A stretch of DNA of 64,000 bases from Paraburkholderia ribeironis (GTDB lineage Bacteria; Pseudomonadota; Gammaproteobacteria; Burkholderiales; Burkholderiaceae). Numbering within the stretch: position 1 is the first letter of the stretch; the number at the start of each line of letters is the position of its first letter. This document shows positions 25,552 to 33,635 of the stretch, piece after piece. Both the position numbers and the translations under genes were made by a program. The stretch is taken from contig NZ_CYGX02000023.1 of NCBI RefSeq assembly GCF_900019265.1, positions 1 to 64,000 on the forward strand. Reading direction: 5' to 3'. The notes under the pieces are model-generated. The model ran no database searches and had not been told where the DNA came from. It saw only the letters and a list, made by a program, of their open reading frames with translations.

Positions 25552-27372
25552 ATGACTCAACCTACTCAAGCCCCGCTCCCGCACGCTGTCGGGTCCACGG
25601 CAACGGCGCACGACGCGGCCACGCCAGCGCCGGCCTCGCTGCCAACCGCCGCGCCCAAGCCCGCGCCCAACACCGACGGCATCTGGTATGCGTCCTATCC
25701 GGCAGACGTGCCGCATGACATCGACGTCACGCAGTACGAGTCGATCGTGCAGTTCTTCGACGAATGCGTCGCGCAGTTCCGCGAGCGGGTCGCGTATGTG
25801 AGCGTCGGCGCGAACCTGACGTACGGCGAACTGGGCCGCAAGGCGACCGCGTTCGGCGCGTATCTGCAGAGCATCGGGGTGAAGCCGGGCGAGCGCGTCG
25901 CGATCATGCTGCCGAACACGTTCCAGTATCCGGTGTCGCTGTTCGGCGTGCTGAAAGCCGGCGCCGTGGTGGTCAACGTGAATCCGCTCTATACGGTGCG
26001 CGAGCTCGCGTATCAGCTCAAGGACAGCGGCGCGCAAACCATCGTCGTGTTCGAGAACTTCGCAAAGACCGTCGAAGATGCGCTGCCGGGCACCCGGGTG
26101 CGCAACGTCATCGTCACGGGTCTCGGCGATCTGCTCGCCGGCGGCCTGAATCTGAAGGGACGTCTGCTCAATTTCATGCTGCGGCACGTGAAGAAGATGG
26201 TGCCGGCGTACCGGCTGCCGCAGGCGGTGCCGCTCCTCGACGCGCTCGCGATCGGCTATGCGCAGCCGCTCACGCCGGTGCGCGCCACCCACGAAGGCAT
26301 CGCTTTTCTGCAGTACACCGGCGGCACCACCGGGGTCGCGAAAGGCGCGATGCTCACGCACAGGAACATGATCGCCAATCTGCTGCAGGCGAAGGTGTGG
26401 TCCGCGGGCCAGCTCGGCAGCGGCAGCGAAACGGTCCTCACGCCGCTGCCGCTCTATCACATCTATGCGCTGACCGTGAACGCGCTGATCTTCATGGGTC
26501 TGGGCGGACGCAACATCCTGATCGCCAATCCGCGCGACATGAAGCGCGTGATGATGATCATCCGTCACGAGACGTTCACCGCGATGACCGCGGTCAACAC
26601 GCTCTACAACGCGTTCCTCGAAAACGAAGAATTCCGCAAGCGCGACTTCTCGAACCTGAAGCTCGCGATGGCGGGCGGCATGGCCACGCAGAAGTCGGTG
26701 GCCGAGCGCTTCAAGGCCCTCACCGGCAAGCCGATCATCGAAGGTTATGGGCTGACCGAGTGCTCGCCGATCGTGTCGATGAATCCGGTCGACGTGAACA
26801 ATCTGCGCGACTTCGAAGGATCGATCGGCCTGCCCGCGCCATCCACCCACGTGCGTTTCAGGAAGGACGACGGCAGCTGGGCGAACATCGGCGAAGCGGG
26901 CGAACTGTGCGTAAAGGGCCCGCAGGTGATGAAAGGCTACTGGAACCGCCCGGAAGAGACCGCCAGGGTGATCGACGACGACGGCTGGCTCGCCACCGGC
27001 GACATCGGCGTGATGGACTCGCGCGGCTTCATCCGTTTGATCGACCGGAAGAAGGACATGATCCTGGTGTCGGGCTTCAACGTCTATCCGAACGAAGTCG
27101 AAGACGTGATCGCCGCGCATCCCGATGTGCGCGAGGTGGCCGCCATCGGCGTGCCTGACGCCGTGCAAGGCGAACGCGTGAAGGTGTTCGTCGTCAAACG
27201 CAGTGCGTCGCTGACTGCGGAACAGGTGATCGCCCATTGCCGCAAAAATCTGACGGGCTACAAGGTGCCCAAGCTCGTCGAGTTCCGCGACGAGCTGCCG
27301 CAAACCAACGTCGGCAAGATTCTGCGCCGCGCGCTGCGCGACGAGGAGCTCGCGAAGCAAGGGCCTGCCTGA
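25552..27372 (+). CDS. fadD: Long-chain fatty acid-CoA ligase, FadD type
   Basis: The 606-residue adenylate-forming enzyme activates fatty acids with ATP and CoA. The AMP-binding P-loop YTGGTTGVAKGAM is at about residues 253-265, YGLTECSP at about 399-406, the hinge region GDIGVMDSRGFIRLIDRKKD further on, and the C-terminal Lys in the NVGKIL segment. The first 45 residues are an Ala/Pro-rich extension not present in E. coli FadD (561). It is the last enzyme gene of the operon. Substrate chain length cannot be read from the sequence. Confidence 0.9.
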   Translation: MTQPTQAPLPHAVGSTATAHDAATPAPASLPTAAPKPAPNTDGIWYASYPADVPHDIDVTQYESIVQFFDECVAQFRERVAYVSVGANLTYGELGRKATAFGAYLQSIGVKPGERVAIMLPNTFQYPVSLFGVLKAGAVVVNVNPLYTVRELAYQLKDSGAQTIVVFENFAKTVEDALPGTRVRNVIVTGLGDLLAGGLNLKGRLLNFMLRHVKKMVPAYRLPQAVPLLDALAIGYAQPLTPVRATHEGIAFLQYTGGTTGVAKGAMLTHRNMIANLLQAKVWSAGQLGSGSETVLTPLPLYHIYALTVNALIFMGLGGRNILIANPRDMKRVMMIIRHETFTAMTAVNTLYNAFLENEEFRKRDFSNLKLAMAGGMATQKSVAERFKALTGKPIIEGYGLTECSPIVSMNPVDVNNLRDFEGSIGLPAPSTHVRFRKDDGSWANIGEAGELCVKGPQVMKGYWNRPEETARVIDDDGWLATGDIGVMDSRGFIRLIDRKKDMILVSGFNVYPNEVEDVIAAHPDVREVAAIGVPDAVQGERVKVFVVKRSASLTAEQVIAHCRKNLTGYKVPKLVEFRDELPQTNVGKILRRALRDEELAKQGPA

Positions 27373-27417
27373 CAGTCAATGCAGGCAATGCGCTTCGCGC
27401 CACCTTCGGAGAGACTC

Positions 27418-28422
27418 ATGAAGCACCGGATGTTCGCCCGCTCGTGTGGTCCATCGGCCTTCATGCGCGCAGTGCACGTGTGGGTGCACTGCGCCACGTC
27501 ATCGCGCGGGACGGCCTCACGCGCGCTGCCAGCCGTTGCACTGCTCGCGGGCGCGGCGCTTGTCGCAATGCCCACGGCATCCGCGCAGAGCGACGACCCG
27601 CCGCCCCCGCTCGATAGCGTCATCGCCGTCAAAGCGCCGGCCACGCCGCCGTCGCGGGTCGGCAGGCTGACGCTGGATCAGCAGGTCAAATGGCTGCGCG
27701 CCGCGCAACAGAGCGGCGCGCTCGAAAAGCTCGACGACGCGCAACTCGTCGCGCTGTTCCAGGCGCTCGATCCGCTGGCGGTGCCGCGCTACATCAAGGA
27801 AGGACCGAACGGCTACGCGTCATATGAATTCACGATGTCGCGCTCCGAACGCATTCGCGGCCAGTGGCCCAACCAGCCCGATCACATGCTGGTGCGGCTC
27901 GCACGCAACCCGCTGCGCATCTACGCGAAATGGCTGCCCGATGGCGCGCATGCGGGCCAGGAAGTCATCTACGATGAGTCCAAACGCACCGACGAGATGT
28001 ACGGCCATCTCGGCGGCATCATGAACGTGATGCCGTTGTGGGCTTCACTGGACGGTGCGCTCGCCCGCTCGCAATCGAACCATCAGGTGCGCGACCTGGG
28101 CATCGAGTACATCGCCAGCCAGTACCTCAGCGAGGGCCAGAAATACAGCGAGACCGGCTTGCCGCGTTCGATCCAGCTGGACGTCAAAACGATCGACGGC
28201 GTGCGCGTGGTGGCCTTCACGTTCGAATCGCCAATTGGGCAGCCACGGTTCTACGCGAAGAAGGAAACGCTGGGGCTCGATCTGCGGCATCCGTACTTCC
28301 GCACCGTCGAGTCTTACGACAACGACGGCAAGCTGTTCGAGCGGATCGTCTTCGAAACCATCACGCCGAAGACGTTCGACGATTCGACCTTCGATCCTAA
28401 GAACAAGGCGTACAGTTTCTAG
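27418..28422 (+). CDS. DUF1571 family exported protein
   Basis: The 334-residue product begins with a long basic and hydrophobic leader that ends ALVAMPTASAQS at about residue 59, indicating export. The mature part matches DUF1571 proteins, with features such as YEFTMSRSERIRGQW, LRIYAKWLPDGAHAGQEVIY and a C-terminal FDPKNKAYSF ending. The family resembles outer-membrane lipoprotein-sorting-like beta folds that handle lipids, but no function is proven. The ATG at 27418 follows GGAGAG. It lies 45 bases after fadD in the same direction and may be co-transcribed. Its stop overlaps the stop of the leftward Tat-type gene by four bases. Confidence 0.8.
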   Translation: MKHRMFARSCGPSAFMRAVHVWVHCATSSRGTASRALPAVALLAGAALVAMPTASAQSDDPPPPLDSVIAVKAPATPPSRVGRLTLDQQVKWLRAAQQSGALEKLDDAQLVALFQALDPLAVPRYIKEGPNGYASYEFTMSRSERIRGQWPNQPDHMLVRLARNPLRIYAKWLPDGAHAGQEVIYDESKRTDEMYGHLGGIMNVMPLWASLDGALARSQSNHQVRDLGIEYIASQYLSEGQKYSETGLPRSIQLDVKTIDGVRVVAFTFESPIGQPRFYAKKETLGLDLRHPYFRTVESYDNDGKLFERIVFETITPKTFDDSTFDPKNKAYSF

Positions 28423-28952
28423 CGCCAGCGCCGGACTGCAACGACCGGCGCGGTGGCGCCCGGCGTAAAGGCATTCGACGCAAAGGCGTCCGGCGTACAG
28501 GAATCCGGCGCAGCGGTGTGCGGCACAAAGGCATTCGGCGCAGCAGCGCCCGGCGTAAATGCGAACGCCACGTGAGCATGCCGCCCGGCTGGCCCGGCAG
28601 GTTGCGCATGATAGTGGGCGACCCGATACCCCGCGCGCATGGCGAGTTCACTGAGGACGAAGTAATCGGACGCTCGCGTCACGCCGATCAGCGAAGCGGG
28701 CCTCGGCGCGCTTGTCCCCCCGAGAAGCGGCGCGAGTGTCGTGTACCAGAGCGCGCCGATGTCGTCGCCGGTGTCGAAGGTAGGCAGTTTCAGGTTCGCG
28801 GCATAACACACGAACGACGGTCCGCAGGCCAGCGTCGAGTCGACGATCGCCAGCGTGTTGCGCTGGGTCGCGGCGCGCGCAAGCCATGGCCACGCGCCGC
28901 CTGCCGCGCCCGCCAGCCACGCGCCGGTGATCATGAAAGTGCGTCGGTCCAT
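28419..28952 (-). CDS. Tat-type exported hypothetical protein with C-terminal pentapeptide repeats
   Basis: The 177-residue product starts MDRRTFMITGAWLAGAAGGA, a twin-arginine-like signal ending in ARA at about residue 27. The centre (about 28-130) contains two Cys residues and no family I recognise. The C-terminal 45 residues are built from five-residue units such as FTPGA, AAPNA, FVPHT, AAPDS and CTPDA, encoded by a 15-bp DNA repeat. It lies 37 bases downstream of the VAO-type flavoprotein gene and reads in the same direction, so it may be a periplasmic partner. Function unknown. Confidence 0.6.
   Translation of the reverse strand: MDRRTFMITGAWLAGAAGGAWPWLARAATQRNTLAIVDSTLACGPSFVCYAANLKLPTFDTGDDIGALWYTTLAPLLGGTSAPRPASLIGVTRASDYFVLSELAMRAGYRVAHYHAQPAGPAGRHAHVAFAFTPGAAAPNAFVPHTAAPDSCTPDAFASNAFTPGATAPVVAVRRWR
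28445..28564. repeat. Eight degenerate 15-bp tandem repeats encoding pentapeptides
   Basis: Units such as CCGGCGTAAAGGCAT (28460), CCGGCGTACAGGAAT (28490) and CCGGCGTAAATGCGA (28550) follow one another every 15 bases from 28445 to 28564. The period keeps the reading frame and encodes the pentapeptide tail of the Tat-type protein. Confidence 0.8.
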
Positions 28953-28989
28953 GAACGGCTCCCCTCGCTACGCGACAAGTCGAACGCGC

Positions 28990-30567
28990 TCATGTGTAGC
29001 CGCGCCGGTCGCGCCATGCGGCCGGCCAGATGCCCTGCTTGCCCGGCGCGAGAATACCGTTCGGGTCGAGCGCGTCCTTGATCGTTTCCGACAGCCGCAG
29101 CAGCGCGCCGTCGTTAAAGCTGTACTGGGCCGCGGCGAAATCCATGTACGCGAGATGCGCGCGATATTCGCCGTAACCCGCCGCCCGTGCATCGCTCATC
29201 AGCGAGCGCAACAATTCGCCGGCCAGTTCGACCTGGTTAGCGTCGTCACGGTCGAAGATCACCGCGAAAATGTGATGCAGATGCCGTACGCCCGCCGTGA
29301 AGCCGCCGTAGTAGTCGAAGCCGTATTCCGCGGCGCGCGCCTTCACCATCGTGTATTGACGCAACGCGTCGCGTCCGGTCGCCGGACACACTGGCGAGAA
29401 GTCCACGTGCGCGCCCGCACCGCCGCGCCAGTCGAGCATCCGGAACGCGCTCATCGCGGGAATCCCGGCGAGGTTGCGATCGCCGCCCCCCGTGGGCTGC
29501 GCATCGCCCGCATAACGCGCGGCCGATAGTCTCGCCTGTGGCACGCGTGCGAAAGCACGCTGCACGATCGCATAGCGCGCGTCGATCAGCTCGGGCGTGC
29601 CGTACAGCGCGAAATGCAGATTCCAGCGGCCGACGTCCAGCTTCGCGAGCATCGCGGCGAGCGCGCTCTCCGGCATCGCGCCCGTGCCTTCATACCACTG
29701 CTGACGCGCCGACAAGCCCGCCGCCCGGCGCAAGCCGCCTTCGATCACCGCGTGGTTGCGGATCGTCTCATCGAGCCGCAGCGGCCGCAGAATGTCGACG
29801 ATCGTTTCGAGATCGGCCTCGTGACGAAACTGGATTTCACCGAGCAGATACGCGGGCGGCGCGGGCATCAGCCAGACGCCCAGCTTGGTGACGATGCCGT
29901 AGTTCGACTGCATGAACATCGCATCGAACGAAGGGCCATAGCCGGGCTGATACAACTGCCACGCGGTGCCGATTTCGATGCCGCCCATCCCGGTGCGCAG
30001 CACGTCGCCGTTGGCCAGCACCACCTCCATGCCGCACTGGGTCGCCGCATGATCGCCGTAGGCGGTGTAGCCGAAGCCGCGTTCGAGCGTATTGCCAACC
30101 ACGCTGCCCCAACCCGCCGCGGGCGGATCGACCCACAGCTTATAGCCGTTGTCGCGCAGATGCGCGTACAGGTCGAAGTAGCTGACGCCCGGCTCGACCA
30201 GCGCGTAGGCGAGCGTCTCGTTCACTTCGATGATGCGGTTCATCCGTTGCAGATCGAGCACGACCGATCCGGCGAGCCGCGGCGCTGCGCCGCCGTACGC
30301 GAAGTTGCGTCCGGTCGAGACGGTCCACAACGGAATGCGATATTGGTTGGCGATGCGCAGCACCGCGCGGATCTCATCGACCGATGCGGGCAACAGCGCG
30401 GCGCTCGCCGAAAACGCCGCGCGTTCGCCAGGCGCGAACGGATCGAGATACGCCGCGAGGCCAGCCGCTGAAGTCACCACATGCGAGTCGCCGACGACCG
30501 CGCGCCAACCAGCGAGCGCGCGGTCGAACTGGGCGGCGGAAAGTTTGGGCGGGAGCGTTGGGGGCAA
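28990..30567 (-). CDS. FAD-binding oxidoreductase, vanillyl-alcohol oxidase / 4-cresol dehydrogenase type
   Basis: The 525-residue flavoprotein has the VAO-type FAD-binding domain (PLWTVSTGRNFAYGG at residues 79-93, GNTLERGFGYTAYGDH further on). It also carries the substrate-domain segments typical of 4-cresol methylhydroxylase, eugenol hydroxylase and vanillyl-alcohol oxidase. These enzymes oxidise para-substituted phenols. No cytochrome c subunit gene, as found with PchF, is adjacent, so it may be an oxidase or use another acceptor. Its ATG at 30567 gives MPPTLPPKLSAAQFDRAL. The gene is leftward, 63 bases from the anti-sigma gene stop, and is followed by the Tat-type protein gene. Confidence 0.82.
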   Translation of the reverse strand: MPPTLPPKLSAAQFDRALAGWRAVVGDSHVVTSAAGLAAYLDPFAPGERAAFSASAALLPASVDEIRAVLRIANQYRIPLWTVSTGRNFAYGGAAPRLAGSVVLDLQRMNRIIEVNETLAYALVEPGVSYFDLYAHLRDNGYKLWVDPPAAGWGSVVGNTLERGFGYTAYGDHAATQCGMEVVLANGDVLRTGMGGIEIGTAWQLYQPGYGPSFDAMFMQSNYGIVTKLGVWLMPAPPAYLLGEIQFRHEADLETIVDILRPLRLDETIRNHAVIEGGLRRAAGLSARQQWYEGTGAMPESALAAMLAKLDVGRWNLHFALYGTPELIDARYAIVQRAFARVPQARLSAARYAGDAQPTGGGDRNLAGIPAMSAFRMLDWRGGAGAHVDFSPVCPATGRDALRQYTMVKARAAEYGFDYYGGFTAGVRHLHHIFAVIFDRDDANQVELAGELLRSLMSDARAAGYGEYRAHLAYMDFAAAQYSFNDGALLRLSETIKDALDPNGILAPGKQGIWPAAWRDRRGYT

Positions 30568-30630
30568 GGCGTTTCCTCGACGCAGGCAGCCGCCTTGACG
30601 CGGGCAGCCGGTTAGTCAGTGCGTGCGTGA

Positions 30631-31497
30631 CTACTGCCACGCCTCGGGCTTCCCCCCCAGCGCGCTGCACACTTCGATCGCGATCGAGCGCAGCTTGCCT
30701 TCCGCGATCGGCCCGGACAATGCGTAGCCCATGCCGTCGCTGACCCAGTAGAAGGTGCGCCGGTTGCCGTCGCGCAACAGGCGAAACGCGGTTTCGTCGC
30801 GCGCAGCGCCGGCAACGTAGAGCGTGAGGCGCGCCCCGCTGGGGTTCTCATACATGAACTGCGCGGCCGGTCCCGCCTCGCCGGGCAACAGCCGCCCGCC
30901 CACCAGCGAGTAGCCGTATTCCTGCAACGACGGCACCGAGAGCGGCCGGTTCAGTCGTTTGGACAGCCAGTTGACCAGATGTTCCTCTTCGCTCGCCGCG
31001 ACTTCAACCGGGTGACGCCGTTCCGGCGTGTACACCGCATACGCGACGTCGGCACGCTGCGCGAAGGCCGGCGGCTGGCCGCCGAGGCCGCCCCACACGC
31101 CGCCCGTCAGACGCGGCGCCAGCGGCCCGAGGGCCAGCGCAAGCCCCGTGCCGGCCGCGAGCCAGCATGCCGCGATGCCGACACGCTGCCACCACGGCGG
31201 GCTCCGGCGTATCACGATCACCGCGGGCTCGTCGGCGCGCTCGCTCGGGTCGGGCTCATGATCGGGCTCATGGTCGGGCTGATGAGCTGCGTCGCGCGGC
31301 GACACGCCGCACAGCGCGCGCAGCGCGGCTTTCTGCGCGCGCCACGCGGCCACTCTCGCGGCGGCCTGCGGATGCTGCTTCAGTTGCGCGTCGATCGCGG
31401 CGCGCTGCACGTGCGGCAACTCGCCGTCCACGAACGCCGACAGCACTCGCAGATCGAGCCCCTCGGGCAAGCTGAAGTCGAAGTCCTCGTTGTTCAT
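30631..31497 (-). CDS. Transmembrane anti-sigma factor
   Basis: The 288-residue product has an N-terminal anti-sigma-like helical part (DLRVLSAFVDGELPHVQRA, then LKQHPQAAARVAAWRAQK). It lacks a clear HxxxCxxC zinc motif. A short acidic repeat (HEPDHEPD) precedes one membrane helix at about residues 104-126, and a 160-residue periplasmic domain follows. This layout is that of anti-sigma factors that hold an ECF sigma factor until an envelope signal arrives. Its ATG overlaps the sigma gene stop (ATGA), which implies coupled translation and paired levels. The signal is unknown. Confidence 0.85.
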   Translation of the reverse strand: MNNEDFDFSLPEGLDLRVLSAFVDGELPHVQRAAIDAQLKQHPQAAARVAAWRAQKAALRALCGVSPRDAAHQPDHEPDHEPDPSERADEPAVIVIRRSPPWWQRVGIAACWLAAGTGLALALGPLAPRLTGGVWGGLGGQPPAFAQRADVAYAVYTPERRHPVEVAASEEEHLVNWLSKRLNRPLSVPSLQEYGYSLVGGRLLPGEAGPAAQFMYENPSGARLTLYVAGAARDETAFRLLRDGNRRTFYWVSDGMGYALSGPIAEGKLRSIAIEVCSALGGKPEAWQ

Positions 31498-32030
31498 TGC
31501 TGATTTCTCACCACTTTCAACGGCGGGGCGGCCTTGCGCGCCGTCCCCTGAACCGGTCCTTCCGTCAATAACACACGCATATGCTCACGCGCGCGCGACA
31601 GCCTCGACATCACCGTGCCGATCGGCACGCCGAGCGCACGCGACGCCTCCTGATAGGACAGCTCCTCCACGCACACCAGCAGCAGCACTTCGCGCTGCTC
31701 GACCGGCAGGCAATACAGCGCGCGCTGCACATCGCGCAGCACCAGGCCGTCGACGTCGCCTTGCGGCGCTTCGAGATTGCGCCACGGCGCGCTTTCGTCA
31801 TCGACGGCAACCTCGCGGCGGCCGCGCAACTGATCGATATACAGATGCCGCAGGATCGTCAGCAGCCACGCGCGCAGATTGCTGTTCGGCCGGAACGCCG
31901 ACCAGTGCGCAAGCGCCCGCTCCGCCGTATCCTGCACCAGATCGTCGGCCCAGGCGCGGTCGCCCGTCAGTGCGCGCGCATAGCGGCGCAACTGCGGGAG
32001 CCACGCGATCACTTCCGCTTCGAATTTCAC
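31494..32030 (-). CDS. ECF-type RNA polymerase sigma factor
   Basis: The 178-residue sigma-70 family protein contains only regions 2 (about residues 10-72: ADDLVQDTAERALAHW) and 4 (about 100-155: EREVLLLVCVEELSYQEASR-like, with VPIGTVMSRLSRARE as the recognition helix). This is the mark of ECF sigma factors. It lies between a small lipoprotein gene 15 bases upstream and the overlapping anti-sigma gene. A candidate ECF promoter upstream of the lipoprotein gene suggests autoregulation. Region 2 binds the -10 and core polymerase; region 4 binds the -35. Confidence 0.9.
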   Translation of the reverse strand: MKFEAEVIAWLPQLRRYARALTGDRAWADDLVQDTAERALAHWSAFRPNSNLRAWLLTILRHLYIDQLRGRREVAVDDESAPWRNLEAPQGDVDGLVLRDVQRALYCLPVEQREVLLLVCVEELSYQEASRALGVPIGTVMSRLSRAREHMRVLLTEGPVQGTARKAAPPLKVVRNQQ

Positions 32031-32045
32031 CCGACGCGCGAAAGC

Positions 32046-32189
32046 TCAGTAACCACCGCCGCCACCGCTGCTGCCACTCGTGCCCGATGCGCTGTTATCG
32101 GCCGTGGACGTGCAGGCGCTGGTCGCTAGCGAACCGAACGCCAGCGCCAGCAGCACGAAGACGGCGGACAGAATACGGGATGCTTTCAT
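32046..32189 (-). CDS. Very small lipoprotein preceding the ECF sigma gene
   Basis: The 47-residue product begins MKASRILSAVFVLLALAFGS and then has a lipobox-like TSAC with Cys at about residue 26. It ends in a flexible SGTSGSSGGGGGY tail. Mature size would be about 22 residues. GGAGA precedes the ATG at 32189; longer in-frame starts are less likely. It sits 15 bases upstream of the ECF sigma gene and shares its promoter. It may be the envelope sensor or simply the main target of the sigma factor. Too short for family assignment. Confidence 0.7.
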   Translation of the reverse strand: MKASRILSAVFVLLALAFGSLATSACTSTADNSASGTSGSSGGGGGY

Positions 32190-32280
32190 GGTGAGAGTCT
32201 CCTGATGGACATCCGGCACGAAACGCGGGCCGGACAATGCAATCGGCCACGCGCGAAATGCGGTGCCGCCATGCATGACT

Positions 32281-32307
32281 TAACGCGAGCACAGCGTGAT
32301 TTATTCC
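32281..32307 (-). promoter_or_regulatory. Candidate ECF-type promoter of the lipoprotein-sigma-antisigma operon
   Basis: On the minus strand GGAATAA (32307-32301) and CGTTA (32285-32281) are 15 bases apart. GGAATAA is a common -35 element of ECF promoters, and CGTT-like boxes are common -10 elements. It lies about 90 bases upstream of the lipoprotein start, so the sigma factor probably transcribes its own operon. The rest of 32190-32542 shows no gene. Confidence 0.5.
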
Positions 32308-32542
32308 ACGCGGGTCGGGCCCCTATCCTTTTCCGCCACCCCACGCCGGGGAAAGCCTGGCCCGGGCGGCAGATCACGCCATTGCCCAGCAGATTCGTAA
32401 CTCAACGTTACAGTCAAGCGTAATCAGATGCTTATGTGCCGACAAGCCGTTATAGTGGACGCAGTTTGCCCGCCGACGCGTTCGCCCCCCCAACACAGGG
32501 TAGAATCGGGGCGAACCACCGTATTTCTAACCTGAATTGTCC

Positions 32543-33040
32543 ATGGCTTCCGCAGAATCGCACCCGCAAAACGACTTCATGAACGCTGCGCGCAAAGAAC
32601 GAAAGCGCGTCGAGATCTACCTTGTCAACGGCATTCGCCTGACCGGGTGCATCGAGTCGTTCGATCAGTACCTGGTGATGCTGCGCACGCCGGTCGGCCT
32701 GCAAGGCATCTACAAGCGCGCGATCTCCACGATCCAGCTCGACACCGGCACGCGACCGGCGCCGCGCACGGGACGCCCGTCGCATGGCGAGCACACCACG
32801 CGTGGCCCGCACGGCTCGCGTGAACCGCGCGATCATCGTGAGCCACGCGAGCCGCGTGAGTCGTATGGCGCGGGGGCGCCCGACCGCCCTTCGCCGGAGC
32901 GCAACAGCGGCACGTCCGACGGTCCAGTAGTCGTGACGCGCCGCCGGCGTCTGTTCGGCACGGGCGGCGGCGATGGTGGCAATCACGGCGGCCATGGCAA
33001 CGCCGGCGGCACGAGCGGCAACGGCAACGGCAACGAATAG
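32543..33040 (+). CDS. hfq: RNA chaperone Hfq, long-tailed (Hfq2-like)
   Basis: The 165-residue protein has a complete Hfq Sm domain in its first 72 residues (Sm1 [19 protein letters not shown]; Sm2 IYKRAISTI). A long Arg/Pro/His-rich then Gly/Asn-rich disordered tail follows. Standard Hfq has YKHAIST at Sm2; here the His is Arg. Burkholderia species carry two Hfq proteins, and the long one, Hfq2, has a similar tail. Hfq binds small RNAs and mRNAs as a hexamer. The ATG at 32543 gives [12 protein letters not shown]; a TTG six bases upstream is possible. Confidence 0.88.
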   Translation: MASAESHPQNDFMNAARKERKRVEIYLVNGIRLTGCIESFDQYLVMLRTPVGLQGIYKRAISTIQLDTGTRPAPRTGRPSHGEHTTRGPHGSREPRDHREPREPRESYGAGAPDRPSPERNSGTSDGPVVVTRRRRLFGTGGGDGGNHGGHGNAGGTSGNGNGNE

Positions 33041-33060
33041 GCGGCCGCCACGGCGCTCGG

Positions 33061-33288
33061 CTAGTCCGCGGGATGGCCGGGCCGCCACAACATCTTCTCC
33101 CGCTGCATCACCTGCTGCTCCGTCAGCTCGAATCCACGCTTGAGCGCCAGCACGCGACGTCGCCAGTCCCGGACGTCTCTAGCATGCGCAGCGCCGGTTG
33201 CTCTGTCACTCACTCCAGATGGTCCAGTTCGGCTTGCACGACGTGCAACGCGTTCAGGCGTTGCGCGTGCAGGGCTTTTCCGGTCCAT
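33061..33288 (-). CDS. Small hypothetical protein, possibly frame-disrupted
   Basis: From the ATG at 33288 one frame encodes 75 residues and ends VLALKRGFELTEQQVMQREKMLWRPGHPAD at its C-terminus (quoted in part; last stretch 33061-33150). The middle, about 33212-33275, reads more like protein in the +1 frame (ALHAQRLNALHVVQAELDHLE). One base fewer in the AAAA run after the start would join MDRK to that segment. It ends in a TGA that overlaps a GTG (GTGA) restarting the C-terminal frame at 33213 (50 codons). So it may be two coupled tiny genes, or one gene with two compensating indels. No family is recognised. Confidence 0.45.
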   Translation of the reverse strand: MDRKSPARATPERVARRASRTGPSGVSDRATGAAHARDVRDWRRRVLALKRGFELTEQQVMQREKMLWRPGHPAD

Positions 33289-33443
33289 GTTGTTCCGCTC
33301 GCGGACCGCGCCTAATGTGGCTCGCGAGCCTGCACGTTTGAACAAACGGTGGCGGCGCCAGAGCCTGGGCTCGTCGGTCGATACTCGCCGTGGCCCATGA
33401 TGGGCTATGCTGAATAATCGACTCTCTCCTGATGGAGCACGTC

Positions 33444-33635
33444 ATGGCCAGCAAGAAGCATCCCGCATCTCGTCCCGTGCAAGCGCGGCCGCCGGTCGGG
33501 GCCAGCGAAAGCCGTCTCGACGAAGCATTGATGGAAAGCTTTCCCGCCAGCGATCCGATCGCCGTCGACATGACGGATCCACATCATGCGTCGGAGAAAG
33601 GGACGCCGGTTTCCAAACACAAAACGCGACATTGA
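33444..33635 (+). CDS. Small conserved-type hypothetical protein (SRLDEALMESFPASDPIAV)
   Basis: The 63-residue product has the core SRLDEALMESFPASDPIAVD. This resembles a short motif I associate with small soluble Burkholderiales and rhizobial proteins of unknown function; this was not checked. The ATG at 33444 follows GGAGCACGTC; an earlier in-frame ATG at 33432 is possible. The N-terminus is Lys/Pro/Arg-rich. No neighbours share its direction closely, and no function can be given. Confidence 0.65.
   Translation: MASKKHPASRPVQARPPVGASESRLDEALMESFPASDPIAVDMTDPHHASEKGTPVSKHKTRH

Noticed and set aside
24151..27360. 1069-codon open frame on the minus strand
   Set aside because: It lies opposite the thiolase and fadD genes, both of which have complete catalytic motifs. 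The antisense product has no recognisable family.
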